A DNA stretch of 29,507 nucleotides. It comes from an uncultured Oscillospiraceae bacterium (GTDB lineage: Bacteria; Bacillota; Clostridia; Oscillospirales; Oscillospiraceae). Shown in pieces: positions 1-9,273 of the stretch. Location: contig CAJUSG010000016.1 in NCBI GenBank assembly GCA_910589085.1, forward strand, positions 12,181 to 41,687, read 5' to 3'. The notes under the pieces are model-generated. The model was given only the letters and a program-made list of their open reading frames with translations. It made no database searches and had not been told where the DNA came from. Both the position numbers and the translations under genes were made by a program. The stretch's first letter is position 1; each line of letters begins with the position of its first letter.

Positions 1-30
1 CGCCGGAGCGGTTTGCAACGCCGGCCAGGC

Positions 31-55
31 GGGCCGCCGGGTCGCCGGCCCCTAC
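31..55. repeat. Dispersed GC-rich repeat arm next to the response regulator stop
   Basis: Twenty-five bases ending in CGGCCCCTAC. They match, in reverse complement, the TAGGGGCCGACGACCCGG core found at 793-816 and at both ends of the 26968-27048 element. Only one arm is inside the window; the other may lie before position 1. It ends about 6 bp from the response regulator stop codon, so it sits in the gene's 3' untranslated region. Confidence 0.6.
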
Positions 56-60
56 ACAAT

Positions 61-753
61 TCAAATTCTGTTCAGCCGGTAGCCGGCCCCCCAGACGGTC
101 TCAATCAGTCTGGGGCGGGCGGGGTCGTCCTCCACCTTGTCCCGGATGCGGCCGATATGGACGGTGACGGTGGCGCTGTCCCCCATATACTCGCAGCCCC
201 AGATGGTCTCGAACAGCTTCTCCTTGGAGAATACGGTGTTGGGGTGCTCCGCCAGAAATTTCAGCAGGGCAAATTCCCGGTTAGGCATTTTAAGCTCCCG
301 GCCGTCCTTCACCACCTTCCAACTCTGGGGCAGAATCTGCACATTGCCCAGGCTGATGACCTCCGGCTCCCCCTGTCCCCCGCCGGTGAGCCGGGCATAC
401 CGGCTGAGGTGGGCCTTGACCCTGGCGGTGAGCTCCGCCGGGTCAAATGGCTTGGGGATGTAGTCATCCGCTCCCAGGCCCAGCCCACGAATCTTGTCCA
501 CCGACTCGGTGCGGGCAGTGACCATAAGGATGGGCACATCGATCCGGTCCCGAATCAGGCGGCAGACGTCGTAGCCATTGCATCCCGGGAGCATCAGGTC
601 CAGCAGGATCAGGCTAAAATCCCCGTTCAGCGCCTGGGTGACGGCCAGCTGTCCGTTGTCCACGATGGAGACCTCAAAGCCCTCTATCTCCAGGTAGTCC
701 CGCTCCAGCATGGCAATCTCCGGGTCGTCCTCCGCGATCAGGATTTTGGTCAT
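61..753 (-). CDS. OmpR/PhoB-family two-component response regulator
   Basis: A cytoplasmic DNA-binding response regulator of 230 residues, the normal length for the family. The receiver domain (about 1-120) shows the acidic pocket E8/D9/D10, the phospho-acceptor D52 in LLDLMLPG, T79 and K101 (PKPF). The C-terminal winged helix (about 130-230) carries the usual NREFALLKFLAEHP and VWGAGYRL signatures. The kinase gene at 854-2065 lies just upstream on the same strand, so D52 is presumably phosphorylated by that kinase. The 100-bp gap between them holds a dispersed repeat, which could uncouple or modulate the two. The ATG at 753 is preceded on the minus strand by a GGAGGTAC ribosome site. Family call is firm; the regulon is unknown. 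Confidence 0.93.
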   Translation of the reverse strand: MTKILIAEDDPEIAMLERDYLEIEGFEVSIVDNGQLAVTQALNGDFSLILLDLMLPGCNGYDVCRLIRDRIDVPILMVTARTESVDKIRGLGLGADDYIPKPFDPAELTARVKAHLSRYARLTGGGQGEPEVISLGNVQILPQSWKVVKDGRELKMPNREFALLKFLAEHPNTVFSKEKLFETIWGCEYMGDSATVTVHIGRIRDKVEDDPARPRLIETVWGAGYRLNRI

Positions 754-792
754 ATCTGTACCTCCCTGGAAAAATTGGAGTCTGCAGTCATG

Positions 793-847
793 TAGGGGCC
801 GACGACTCGGCGGCCCGGGAAGCGGCGTGCCGGGCCGTCACGCCCTG
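793..847. repeat. Short inverted-repeat element between kinase and regulator genes
   Basis: Starts with TAGGGGCCGACGACTCGG and ends with GGGCCGTCACGCCC, an imperfect inverted repeat of about 55 bp. The first arm matches the arms at 31-55 and 26968-27048. It fills most of the gap between histidine kinase and response regulator, where it would form a hairpin in the shared transcript. Confidence 0.6.
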
Positions 848-853
848 CCGTCC

Positions 854-2065
854 TCAAGAGGGCAGGGATATCTCAAAGACAAGCCCGTTCTCGTTTTTGG
901 CCGTGATGGTCCCGCCGTGGGCCTCCACGATGTACCTGGCGATGTAGAGCCCCAGGCCGGAGCCCTCGCCGTTCCGGCTGCTCCGGGCCTGATCGGCCCT
1001 CCAGAACTGGTCAAAGAGGCGGGGCAGGTCCGTCTCAGGCACTCCCTGTCCGTTGTCAGCGAAGCGGATGCAAGTCCGCTCCCCCTGCCGCTCCACGGCC
1101 AGGGAGAGGACCGGCCTGTCCGCTCCGCTGTAGCGCAGGGCGTTGTCCTTCAGGTTGGTCAGCACCCGACACATCTGTTCCGGGTCGAAGGAGGCCGGGT
1201 GTGGGCCGGGGGAGAGCTCCAGCGTAATTTCTCCTCCGGCCTGTTCCAGCTCGGGCCGGGTCTCGGCCGCGAACCGGGCGACGAACTCCCCCAGATCGGC
1301 CTCCTCCCGGAACAGGGGCAGATTCCCCGTCTCCATCCGGGAGAAATAGAACAGCCGCTGGAGCAGAACGTCCATATCGCAGGCCTTGCGGTAGGCCACC
1401 TCCAGATACTGCCGCTGCCGCTCCGGGGTCTGTGCCACCCCGTCCCGCAGGCCCTTGATGTAGCCCTTCACGCTGGTGAGGGGGGTGCGCAGGTCGTGGG
1501 AGATGCCGGCCACCAGGTCGGTGCGGGCCCGCTCATAGGCGGCGGACTTCTCCTGTTCGGCCAGCAGGTGCTCCTGCATCCGGTTAAAGGCGTCGCACAC
1601 CGGGGCGAACTCATCCCGGCCCGGGCAGTCGATGGCCTGGGTAAAGTCGCCGGCCTCGATGCGCCCGGCGGCCCGGGTGAGGGCGTCCACCGGCTGGAGC
1701 AGCTTTTTCAGTTGATACCGGGTAAACAGGGTGTTCAGCAGGAGGATGACCACGATGGCGGCCCCGCCGCTGAGGAACAGCGAGAGGGTCATAGTCTCCA
1801 TCCAGGGCCTGGGTTGGCCCGGGCCGGCGGGGCGTGCCAGAACGGTGACGGCCACCAGTTCAATCATGTCCTCGTCCAGCTGAATTCTGATGGTGCCCTC
1901 CTCGGGCCGGCGGTCGGGGGGCAGGGCCCGAAGCATCTCCTCCGCCTGGCGCTGGTAGTGCCGGCCGATGGCGTGGGTGGCGGCGCTGTTCACCGCCAGC
2001 ATCACCACCAGGGCCACCAGCACCGATACCGTGTTGTAAAAAAAGAGGTGCCGTCTGATCCGCAT
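854..2065 (-). CDS. Membrane sensor histidine kinase
   Basis: A 403-residue two-component kinase. A first membrane helix spans about residues 9-28 and a second about 92-114, enclosing an extracytoplasmic sensor loop of roughly 65 residues. A HAMP linker follows (about 115-168). The phospho-accepting H190 lies in GISHDLRTPLTSVKGY. The ATPase domain shows the N box (NLKDNALRYS, N308), G1 (DNGQGVPE, D337) and G2 (GSGLGLYIA, 368-376). It precedes the response regulator in transcription order and is its likely partner. The ATG at 2065 follows a purine-rich GGGAGGGGGAGA ribosome site. The sensor loop resembles nothing I can name, so the signal is unknown. Confidence 0.93.
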   Translation of the reverse strand: MRIRRHLFFYNTVSVLVALVVMLAVNSAATHAIGRHYQRQAEEMLRALPPDRRPEEGTIRIQLDEDMIELVAVTVLARPAGPGQPRPWMETMTLSLFLSGGAAIVVILLLNTLFTRYQLKKLLQPVDALTRAAGRIEAGDFTQAIDCPGRDEFAPVCDAFNRMQEHLLAEQEKSAAYERARTDLVAGISHDLRTPLTSVKGYIKGLRDGVAQTPERQRQYLEVAYRKACDMDVLLQRLFYFSRMETGNLPLFREEADLGEFVARFAAETRPELEQAGGEITLELSPGPHPASFDPEQMCRVLTNLKDNALRYSGADRPVLSLAVERQGERTCIRFADNGQGVPETDLPRLFDQFWRADQARSSRNGEGSGLGLYIARYIVEAHGGTITAKNENGLVFEISLPS

Positions 2066-2214
2066 AGGGTCTCTCCCCCTCCCGCCGCTTCAAAATCGCC
2101 CTTCTATTGTAATCTGAAATTGTAAATAAATCAGCGCCTGAATCTAAACTTTTCAAAAATTTTTTACTCCCCCACGGATTCTGCGCAAAACCGGGCCGGA
2201 TTATCACACAGGCT

Positions 2215-2267
2215 AAAAAGGGCGGCAGTTTTTTTATATAATAAAGCAGACTGCGGGCTACCCGCCC
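2215..2267 (-). terminator. Probable terminator of the XRE regulator gene
   Basis: On the minus strand GGGCGG (from 2267) pairs with CCGCCC (to 2220) and an inner GCAGT pairs with ACTGC, followed by TTTTT (2219-2215). The stem begins inside the last codons of the XRE gene. The inner loop is long and AT-rich, so the fold is less certain than a simple hairpin. Confidence 0.5.
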
Positions 2268-2605
2268 AGGCTGGCCCTGCGGAGGCTCTCCTTCAGGGCG
2301 AGGACGGTCTCGGTGATAATTTTCAGCTCCAGGTGGGAGCAGTCGGCCAGCAGCTGGGCCACCTCCCGCTCAAGCACGTTTTTGGAGGCGGGCAGGCTGT
2401 CGCACAGCAGCTCGTCCACCGTCACCTCCAAGGCGTTGGCGATGTTCACCAGGGTAGGCAGACTGAGCTTGGTAGCGCCCCGCTCGATGTGGGAGATATT
2501 GGACGGCTCCTGGTCAGACAGCTCAGCCAGCGTCTGCTGCGTCAGTCCGCGGGCCTTCCGCAGACGGCGGACACGGGTGCCGATTGCCTGATAATCAAGC
2601 CCCAT
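2258..2605 (-). CDS. XRE-family helix-turn-helix transcriptional regulator
   Basis: A 115-residue cytoplasmic DNA-binding protein. Residues about 8-65 form a Cro/C1-type helix-turn-helix (TRVRRLRKARGLTQQTLAEL, then NISHIERG and LVNIANALEVTVDELL), typical of XRE repressors. The last 45 residues are a charged helical tail probably used for dimerisation. The start at 2605 follows a GAGGAAG ribosome site. It is divergent from the T4P locus, and the space between the two genes holds paired palindromes that look like its operators. The inference is that it represses itself and the pilus genes. The ligand or signal that releases it cannot be read from the sequence. Confidence 0.9.
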   Translation of the reverse strand: MGLDYQAIGTRVRRLRKARGLTQQTLAELSDQEPSNISHIERGATKLSLPTLVNIANALEVTVDELLCDSLPASKNVLEREVAQLLADCSHLELKIITETVLALKESLRRASLGG

Positions 2606-2654
2606 GGCAACTTCCTCGTTTCAAAAAATTTTTGGTAAAACGCGAACAATGTTA

Positions 2655-2715
2655 TTGTATATCCGAATCGGATGTGATAAAATGCATTGCATATCCGAAT
2701 AGGATACACAATAAA
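2655..2715 (+). promoter_or_regulatory. T4P promoter with two operator palindromes (32-bp repeat)
   Basis: A -35-like TTGTAT (2655-2660) and a -10-like TAAAAT (2678-2683) are separated by exactly 17 bp. That spacer holds the perfect palindrome ATCCGAATCGGAT (2661-2673). A second copy, TATCCGAATAGGATA (2692-2706), is part of a direct repeat with a 32-bp period, about three helix turns. On the minus strand TACAAT (2659-2654) could be the -10 for the XRE gene, with palindrome 1 just upstream of it. The arrangement is that expected for dimeric repressor binding that blocks both divergent promoters. Confidence 0.65.
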
Positions 2716-2770
2716 GTTTTTGCGGCGAATTGGCGGCCTGCTCAAGGACGGGGCCGCAGAGGGAAACAGT

Positions 2771-5700
2771 ATGCGGAACGGTTTAAAGGAAAACTGGAAT
2801 AAGGGATTTTCCCTGGTGGAGATGCTGGCGGTGGTGGCGATCATCGTCATTTTGCTGGGCGTCTCCGGGGTAGGGGTCATCTATTACCGAAACTGGCTGA
2901 AGCTCACCGAGCTGGACAACGCGGCCCGGTCGATCTACATGGCGGCGGAAAACCGGGCGGTGCTCCTGTCGGGGGAGCGGCGGCTGGGCGGACTGGTCAA
3001 GGGGGGCGGCGAGGTAACGCTGACCCGGCTGTCCGGCGGGGACGGGGGGACCGCGGCCTACGTGGTGACCAGGGACGACGGAAACCTGAGCCAGCTTCTG
3101 CCGGTGGGGACCATCGACCCTGCGCTGCTGGAGGGGGACTTCTACATTGTCTACGAGCCGGTCAGCGGCAGCGTGACCGACGTATTTTACGCGGAACAAC
3201 CCATCGAGCGGCTGGAGGAGGCGGATTACAGCGCCTTTTACAGCAAGTGGAGCTCCGCCGGCCGGACGGCCCGGATGAGGGCGGAGCCCATGCTGGGCTA
3301 CTACGGGGGCGGGACCGCCGAGGGGGAGGCGGGGGAGACCCTGCCCACCCCCCAGCTCACGGTGCTGATCCGCAACGAGGAGCGGCTGACGGTGGAGGTG
3401 AGCTATTGGCTCCCCGGGGAGCTCCAGGCCGACGGGGGGACGCTGCGTGTCACCGCGGGCGGCGCGGAGCTGACGGACCAGCCCGGCCGCCAGTTGGAAT
3501 CCACCTCCCGGCCCGAGGGGGATGGGACCAGATACACCACAGTCTGGGTGCTGGATGAGCTGGCGGGCCAGACGGGCGGCCCTCCCCTCCGCTTTCAGGA
3601 CCTGAATACGGGGCTTGTCCCGGGGGCGGACCTTACCGTCCAGGCATCCCTGAGCTACAGCCCGGACCGGGCGCCCCTCACGGCCTCCGACAGGGACAAC
3701 AGCCTCTTCGCTGAGGGGAGCGGCGGCGCGACCGCCCTGATAAAAAATCTGCGCCATCTCCAGAACCTGAGCGCGGCCTTTTCCGGTGTTAAAGGCAAGA
3801 CCGGGGCGGAGCAGGCCAGCGACATCCTCTGCCGCACCAACGAGACCTATCCGGACTACGAATTTCAGCCCATCCAAAACGACGCGCTCAGGACCTACAA
3901 CGGCGGCGGGCGGGAGCTCCAGGAGCTGTACATCCCCCGGAGCGACGGCCCGGCGGGCCTGTTCGCCGGCCTGAGCGGAACCCCCGATGCCCCCTGGAGC
4001 CTGACGGAGGTCCGCCTGGTCAACGCCCAGGTAGCGGGGGGAACCGACCCCGCCGGCGCTCTGGCGGGGGAACTGGGGGGCTGCGGGTCAATCACCGGCT
4101 GCCGGGTCTGGTGGGAGGACGAGGGCCAGCCCAACCTGCGGGGCCGGCTGGGCAGCGACGAGGCGGGCTATCAGTTCATGGTCACCGGCCGCCAGACCGG
4201 CGGCCTGATCGGCAGCATCCGGGAGGGCGCTGTGACCATCCAAAGCTCCTTCGCGGCCACCACCCTGTCGGGGACGGAGTGTACCGGCGGTCTGATCGGC
4301 GCGATGTCTGGCCGGGTGGAGATCACCGGCTCCTACGCCGGCTGCTACCTCACCGGCCCCGCCGCCGCCGGCCTGATCGGCAGCGCCGATCTGGTAACCC
4401 TGACGGACTGCTACGCCTCCGGCTTCATCGTGGGGGATCAGGTGCAGAAGGCCGGAGGGCTCTGTCTGGGAGATGGAAAGGTGGAGGCCAGCCGGGTCTA
4501 TTCCGCCATGCGTTTCCCGGGCGGCGCGGCCGTCTGCGCGCTGACCGAGGGGCAGTCTGCCGCCAATCACGACACATTTAAGGATACTTATTACCTGGGG
4601 GCCGGGACGGCGGGCGCGGGAGGCGCCGGCCTGTCCTACGGAGAGATGACCGACCGGGAGGGAAACAGCCTGGCGGACCGGCTGGGCGCGTCCTTCGCCT
4701 GGAAGGACGCCCGGGGCAGCAGCCCCTACAACCTTCAGGAGCACCTGAATCTGACGGTCTACTCCTTCCCGGGCTTGCAGGACCTGCCCCACTGGGGTGA
4801 CTGGGGGGCGGAGTTCAAGGAGCCCAGCCTGGTATATTATGAGCTCCACGACGACGGCACATACCGCTTTTCCGGCGGCAACGCCCGCTATCTGGTAAAC
4901 AACCTGGAGGCGGGCAGCATCCGCTCCGACGGCTACGCCGTGGCCTTCCTCCAGTCTGACGTAAGCGCCGGCGGGGGGACGGTGAGCACGGTCACCGCCC
5001 TGTGCCGGGACGTCGGGGGCAATGAGGTCTGGCGGAGCACCCAAGAGGTGTCGAAGCTGATCCCGACCACCGGCAAGGACGGCCAGGGCAACGAGGCCAG
5101 CTACTACCTGATGCTCATGCCGGGTACGGTGGTCAACAGCCCCGATGCCCCGGAGGACTTCTACCAGTATCTGAGCCTGGAGCTGCGCTTCGACAACAGC
5201 CCCGGGGCCTCCGGCGAGTACTTCTACAACCCTCATTTTGCCGAGACGGTAATCCCCTGCGCCCGGGAGGAGGGGGAGGCCGCGCCCACCGAGGAGTGGG
5301 CCCTGGAGTACGCCCGGGAGCTGCTGAAAAACGGCCGGAGCGTGGTCAGCGTCCGCACCCCCCGTCACCTGTACGACCTGGGGGAGCACCGGGAGTACTT
5401 CCACAGCGTGTCCCACCGCCTCACCTTCAGCCAGGGCCTGGACCTGGACTACGCCGCCTATACCGGCTACAACCTGTTTCCCCAGGGGGAGGGGGGCGGC
5501 TATGTCCAGAAGCCCATCGGCAGCGGAGACAGCGACGGCCTCACCCTGGAGCAGCGCAGCTTCAACGGCTCCTATAACGGGAACTGCCATACCATCCGGG
5601 GGGTCGTCTTCGGCAGCGCCCGGGTGGGCCAGAGCTTCTACGCGGGCCTGTTCGGCAGCTCCACCGGCTCACTGCGGAATATCGTCTGCGAGCTGAACCC

Positions 5701-8700
5701 GGACAGCGAGTTCACCGTGGCCATGGGGGACGGCTCCATGCCCTTCTACGCGGGGGCGCTGGCGGGGGCCAACAACGGCACGGTGGACAACTGCGCCGTA
5801 TCGGGCGTCCGGATGAAGGCCCGGGGCTTCACCGGGGCCACCATGTACATCGGGGGCCTGGTGGGCTGGAACAGCGGAACCATCCGGAACTGCGGGGCGG
5901 AGACCGCCTCCCTCTCGGCGGACAACTCCACCTATGCCGGCTCCTACAGCGGCGGTCTGGTGGGGCGCAACGACGCGATTATCACCAACTCCTACGCGGT
6001 GGGCCGGGTGACGGCGGAGGTAGAGGGCACCTCAACGGCCCGAATCTGCGGCTTTGTGGGCTACAACACGGGGAGCGTCTCCCAGTGCTACGCGGCGGTG
6101 GACCTGAAGTCCAGCGGCGAGGGCATCGAGACCTACGGCTTCTGCGGCGTGCGGTCGGGCAGCCAGTCGGGCACCTTCTACCTCAACGATGGCAACTTCA
6201 CCTACCGGGACGAGTCCTACGCCGCCAGCTGCACCCCCAGAAGGGCGACCCCCATCACCTACGAGGGGCTGACGGCCAACCCCATGGCGGGCATGTCCCT
6301 CAACGGACAGACGGACCCCGGCCTGGAGGGCCCCTACCCCTACCCCACCGGCGTAAAGGACGCCAAGGGGAACCCGGTCCATTACGGCCAGTGGCCCGCC
6401 CCCATGGCCCTGGGTGAGATGGGGGTGTACTACTGGGAGCGTCTGGAGACGGGCGGCGAGGTCTCCTACCACATCAGCGCCCTGGCGGTGGACCCCGGCG
6501 CTGAGACCCCCACCGTCTCCAAGCTGACCACCCTGTCCGCCGCCCACGACGACGGCGGCGTGGTGACCCGGTACGGCTACGGGTACTACAGCAAGACGGA
6601 GGTCAGCAAAAACGTCACCTTCCGGTCGGAGAAGATCGGCTATACCGGGTATGTGTACTACAGCCAACGGCCGGGGGGCAGCTATCTCAAGCTCTCGGCC
6701 ATGACGGGGAGCGAGGCCACCAATGCCGACGCGGACAAAGCCCTCGCGGACCTGATGCCGGGCTACGCCTTCCACTCCTGGGAGTCCTACCGGGAGCAGG
6801 CCCGGGCGGCGGATGGGGTGACCGAGGATGAGCGGGCGGCCAGGACGGTAAGCGGTCTGTGCCTGTTCAAGGAAAGCGCCAACGCTTCCATCGACCCCAA
6901 CGGCGGCGCCTTTATCCTGACACAGCGGACGGCGGGAAAAACAGTGACAGCGGAGTTCACCGTCAACCCCCAGTTCGCGGACTCCATGTCGGTAAAGAGC
7001 AAGGGCCTGACCCTGAAAAACGGGGCGTCGGCCCAGCCGGTGGGCTCGGCGGCCAATCCCTTCCAGGTGCGCTGCGGGATGCAGCTCCAGGAGATCAACT
7101 GGTACGACACCGCCTATACCGACGTAGCCGTCGGTTTTGAAACATACTACGTCCCGAAATACTTCCCCTATCTCAGCGGCGAGAACAAGTCGGCCCAGTA
7201 CTACTGGAAGCAGACCCACGACCTGGACTGGACGGGGGAGGGCAACACCTATGTGAAGGACGGGGTGACCTATCCCGGGGTATTCTTCCCCATCGCCCAG
7301 ACCACCATCAACGGAAAAGAGATCCCCGGCTGGTTCGGCGGGAACTACGACGGCGGAAGCTACGTCATGAAGAACTTCAACATCGCCATCAACACCGGCA
7401 CCTATGAGGTCAACTGCATGGGGCTCTTCGGGGTGGTCAAGAACGCCCAACTGAGCAATATTGTAATGTTCTCCGAGGCGGGGACCGACGTGGTGACGGT
7501 CAAGGGCCGGAAGGCCGGCACGGCGGATTCCGACCGCTGGTACGCCGGCGGCGTTCTGGTGGGGCTGGCCCAGAACAGCGCCATCACCAACTGCGCCGTG
7601 GCGGGCTACACCATCCGGGACGAGGCCGTGCTGTCGGTCACCACAAAATCCGGAAACATCGGCGGGGCCATCGGCGGCCTGGTGGGGATGACCGACATGG
7701 ACCTCACGGGCTGCACCGCCTCCGCCGCCATCCAGATTGAAATCGGGTACAAGGACGAGAAGAAGACCACCTACATCCCCGTCCGGGCGGGCGGACTGGT
7801 GGGCTCCACCACAGGAGCGGTCACCGACTGCTACACCGGCGGCTCCATCAGCGTAGGCTCCAAGGCGGGCAGCGGCGTCCGTGCGGGCGGAATTACCGGC
7901 GGGGTGGGCATGGCCCCTCTGACCGGAGCGAACAGCACAGGCGCGTCGGCCATCCGCAGGTGCTACACCTGCGTATCCCTGCCGGAGGACACGAAGCTGA
8001 TTGACGCCGCCCCCATCGGGAACCCCGCCGGCACGGAGACAGGGGGCAATTCACAGACCGTTGCCAGCTGCTTCTACCTCAGCGACCGGTCGGGGACGGA
8101 CGGCGGGGTGACCTACCAGCAGCTCTCCGGCAGAGAGCCGGTAACACTGGGGACAGCGGTCTACCCCAGCATCTACGATGTGCTCACCGGCTTCCGCCCT
8201 GTCACCTCCGAGGTGGACGGCTTCTCAGTGTCGGGCAAATACAGCTACCCGCCCAGCACCCGGGGGGACCTCAAAGGCATGAACTACCCCTTCCCCACCG
8301 TCCTGGAGCGGGAGGGCTACCATGTCCATTACGGCCAGTGGCCCCTCCAGGGCATCCGGCGGGACAGGGGCGGGGAGCCCATTGTGCTGGACCTCTTTGT
8401 CAACCTGGACCCCTACACCGAGCAGCTTGAGCTGGTGGCGGGCACCCCGACGGGGGGCGTCTGGACCGTCAAGCCGGTGGAGGAGGAGCCCGGCGCTCCC
8501 AAGCCGGCCGCCCTGGTGGCGGTAACGGCGGGGAACAACGCCGCCACCCTCACGGTCACCCCCCAGACGGAGGGCACCGTCACCAGAACGGTGCAGTACA
8601 CGGTGGGCGGCACGGTCTACGAGCTGGAGCTCATCATCAACGTAACCGCCCGCCTGAAGCTGACCCCCGCCTCGGTGACCATCTTCTCCGGCGAGACCTT

Positions 8701-9256
8701 CACCCTCCCCCTGTCGGTGTGCGGCCTGGACGGCCAGGAGCTGGCCGACCAGACGGGGCTCACCCTCACCGAGGCGGGCAGCAGCGGAGAGGTGGCGGTT
8801 CGGATTGTCCAGTCCGTCTATGCCCCGGCGGCGGACGGCGGGGCGGAGAAGCGCCCCAGCGTGGAGCTGGCGGGGACCGAGCCCGGGACCCACACGGTCA
8901 ACGTCTCCTTCACCTACCCCTACCCCAACGCCCCGGAGGGGGCGGAGCCCTCCCGGCAGAGCACGGCCATCACGGTGGTGGTGGAGCCTCTGCCCGAGGC
9001 GGAGCTGAGCCCGGACGGCAGAACCTACACCCTGACCTTTGGGACGGGATTCGAGGAGATCGAGATTGTCTCCCTCACCTCCGGCGGCGCGCCGGTCACC
9101 GGCTATACCCCCGGTGCGGACCCGGGGAAGGGCCGCCTCACCCTGACCCATGACAGCTGGCCCCAGGACCTGGAGCTGACGGTAAAGCTGACCCTGTCGG
9201 GCCGGGAGCACACCATAACCATAGCCCTTCCGCCGGAAAAGCCGGCAGCGGGGTAA
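2771..9256 (+). CDS. Giant prepilin-like protein with GLUG beta-helix blocks
   Basis: A 2161-residue protein. The ATG at 2771 is preferred because GAGGGA lies 7 bp upstream; in-frame upstream TTG codons overlap the operator. The class III signal MRNGLKENWNKG is followed by FSLVEMLAVVAIIVILLG, with a prepilin peptidase site G12/F13 and the conserved E5 of the mature protein. The rest is far larger than a pilin (usually 130-200 residues). Three clusters of GLUG-type repeats (GGLVG motifs, about residues 475-560, 955-1110, 1550-1720) predict beta-helices. Clusters end in related motifs LPHWGDWG, VHYGQWP and VHYGQWP. The last 300 residues look like Ig-type beta domains. There is no LPXTG sorting signal. 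It heads the T4P operon, so it is probably a tip adhesin carried on the pilus, matured by PilD at 16506. Confidence 0.85.
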   Translation: MRNGLKENWNKGFSLVEMLAVVAIIVILLGVSGVGVIYYRNWLKLTELDNAARSIYMAAENRAVLLSGERRLGGLVKGGGEVTLTRLSGGDGGTAAYVVTRDDGNLSQLLPVGTIDPALLEGDFYIVYEPVSGSVTDVFYAEQPIERLEEADYSAFYSKWSSAGRTARMRAEPMLGYYGGGTAEGEAGETLPTPQLTVLIRNEERLTVEVSYWLPGELQADGGTLRVTAGGAELTDQPGRQLESTSRPEGDGTRYTTVWVLDELAGQTGGPPLRFQDLNTGLVPGADLTVQASLSYSPDRAPLTASDRDNSLFAEGSGGATALIKNLRHLQNLSAAFSGVKGKTGAEQASDILCRTNETYPDYEFQPIQNDALRTYNGGGRELQELYIPRSDGPAGLFAGLSGTPDAPWSLTEVRLVNAQVAGGTDPAGALAGELGGCGSITGCRVWWEDEGQPNLRGRLGSDEAGYQFMVTGRQTGGLIGSIREGAVTIQSSFAATTLSGTECTGGLIGAMSGRVEITGSYAGCYLTGPAAAGLIGSADLVTLTDCYASGFIVGDQVQKAGGLCLGDGKVEASRVYSAMRFPGGAAVCALTEGQSAANHDTFKDTYYLGAGTAGAGGAGLSYGEMTDREGNSLADRLGASFAWKDARGSSPYNLQEHLNLTVYSFPGLQDLPHWGDWGAEFKEPSLVYYELHDDGTYRFSGGNARYLVNNLEAGSIRSDGYAVAFLQSDVSAGGGTVSTVTALCRDVGGNEVWRSTQEVSKLIPTTGKDGQGNEASYYLMLMPGTVVNSPDAPEDFYQYLSLELRFDNSPGASGEYFYNPHFAETVIPCAREEGEAAPTEEWALEYARELLKNGRSVVSVRTPRHLYDLGEHREYFHSVSHRLTFSQGLDLDYAAYTGYNLFPQGEGGGYVQKPIGSGDSDGLTLEQRSFNGSYNGNCHTIRGVVFGSARVGQSFYAGLFGSSTGSLRNIVCELNPDSEFTVAMGDGSMPFYAGALAGANNGTVDNCAVSGVRMKARGFTGATMYIGGLVGWNSGTIRNCGAETASLSADNSTYAGSYSGGLVGRNDAIITNSYAVGRVTAEVEGTSTARICGFVGYNTGSVSQCYAAVDLKSSGEGIETYGFCGVRSGSQSGTFYLNDGNFTYRDESYAASCTPRRATPITYEGLTANPMAGMSLNGQTDPGLEGPYPYPTGVKDAKGNPVHYGQWPAPMALGEMGVYYWERLETGGEVSYHISALAVDPGAETPTVSKLTTLSAAHDDGGVVTRYGYGYYSKTEVSKNVTFRSEKIGYTGYVYYSQRPGGSYLKLSAMTGSEATNADADKALADLMPGYAFHSWESYREQARAADGVTEDERAARTVSGLCLFKESANASIDPNGGAFILTQRTAGKTVTAEFTVNPQFADSMSVKSKGLTLKNGASAQPVGSAANPFQVRCGMQLQEINWYDTAYTDVAVGFETYYVPKYFPYLSGENKSAQYYWKQTHDLDWTGEGNTYVKDGVTYPGVFFPIAQTTINGKEIPGWFGGNYDGGSYVMKNFNIAINTGTYEVNCMGLFGVVKNAQLSNIVMFSEAGTDVVTVKGRKAGTADSDRWYAGGVLVGLAQNSAITNCAVAGYTIRDEAVLSVTTKSGNIGGAIGGLVGMTDMDLTGCTASAAIQIEIGYKDEKKTTYIPVRAGGLVGSTTGAVTDCYTGGSISVGSKAGSGVRAGGITGGVGMAPLTGANSTGASAIRRCYTCVSLPEDTKLIDAAPIGNPAGTETGGNSQTVASCFYLSDRSGTDGGVTYQQLSGREPVTLGTAVYPSIYDVLTGFRPVTSEVDGFSVSGKYSYPPSTRGDLKGMNYPFPTVLEREGYHVHYGQWPLQGIRRDRGGEPIVLDLFVNLDPYTEQLELVAGTPTGGVWTVKPVEEEPGAPKPAALVAVTAGNNAATLTVTPQTEGTVTRTVQYTVGGTVYELELIINVTARLKLTPASVTIFSGETFTLPLSVCGLDGQELADQTGLTLTEAGSSGEVAVRIVQSVYAPAADGGAEKRPSVELAGTEPGTHTVNVSFTYPYPNAPEGAEPSRQSTAITVVVEPLPEAELSPDGRTYTLTFGTGFEEIEIVSLTSGGAPVTGYTPGADPGKGRLTLTHDSWPQDLELTVKLTLSGREHTITIALPPEKPAAG

Positions 9257-9273
9257 GAGAGGAGGGACGGCAG

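Noticed and set aside
2687..2770. Upstream TTG start giving a 28-residue longer giant pilin
   Set aside because: It would place an operator inside the coding region, has no ribosome site and would bury the short prepilin leader.
2841..2850. TCATCGTCAT here is the complement of 10 nt of the candidate guide tail, suggesting a TldR target in the giant pilin gene
   Set aside because: The sequence encodes the common pilin helix, the guide boundary is unknown and several offsets were scanned by eye, so a 10-nt match is within chance.
4088..5590. 500-codon open frame antisense to the giant pilin
   Set aside because: Result of high GC at third codon positions of the real gene; no start signal or domain.
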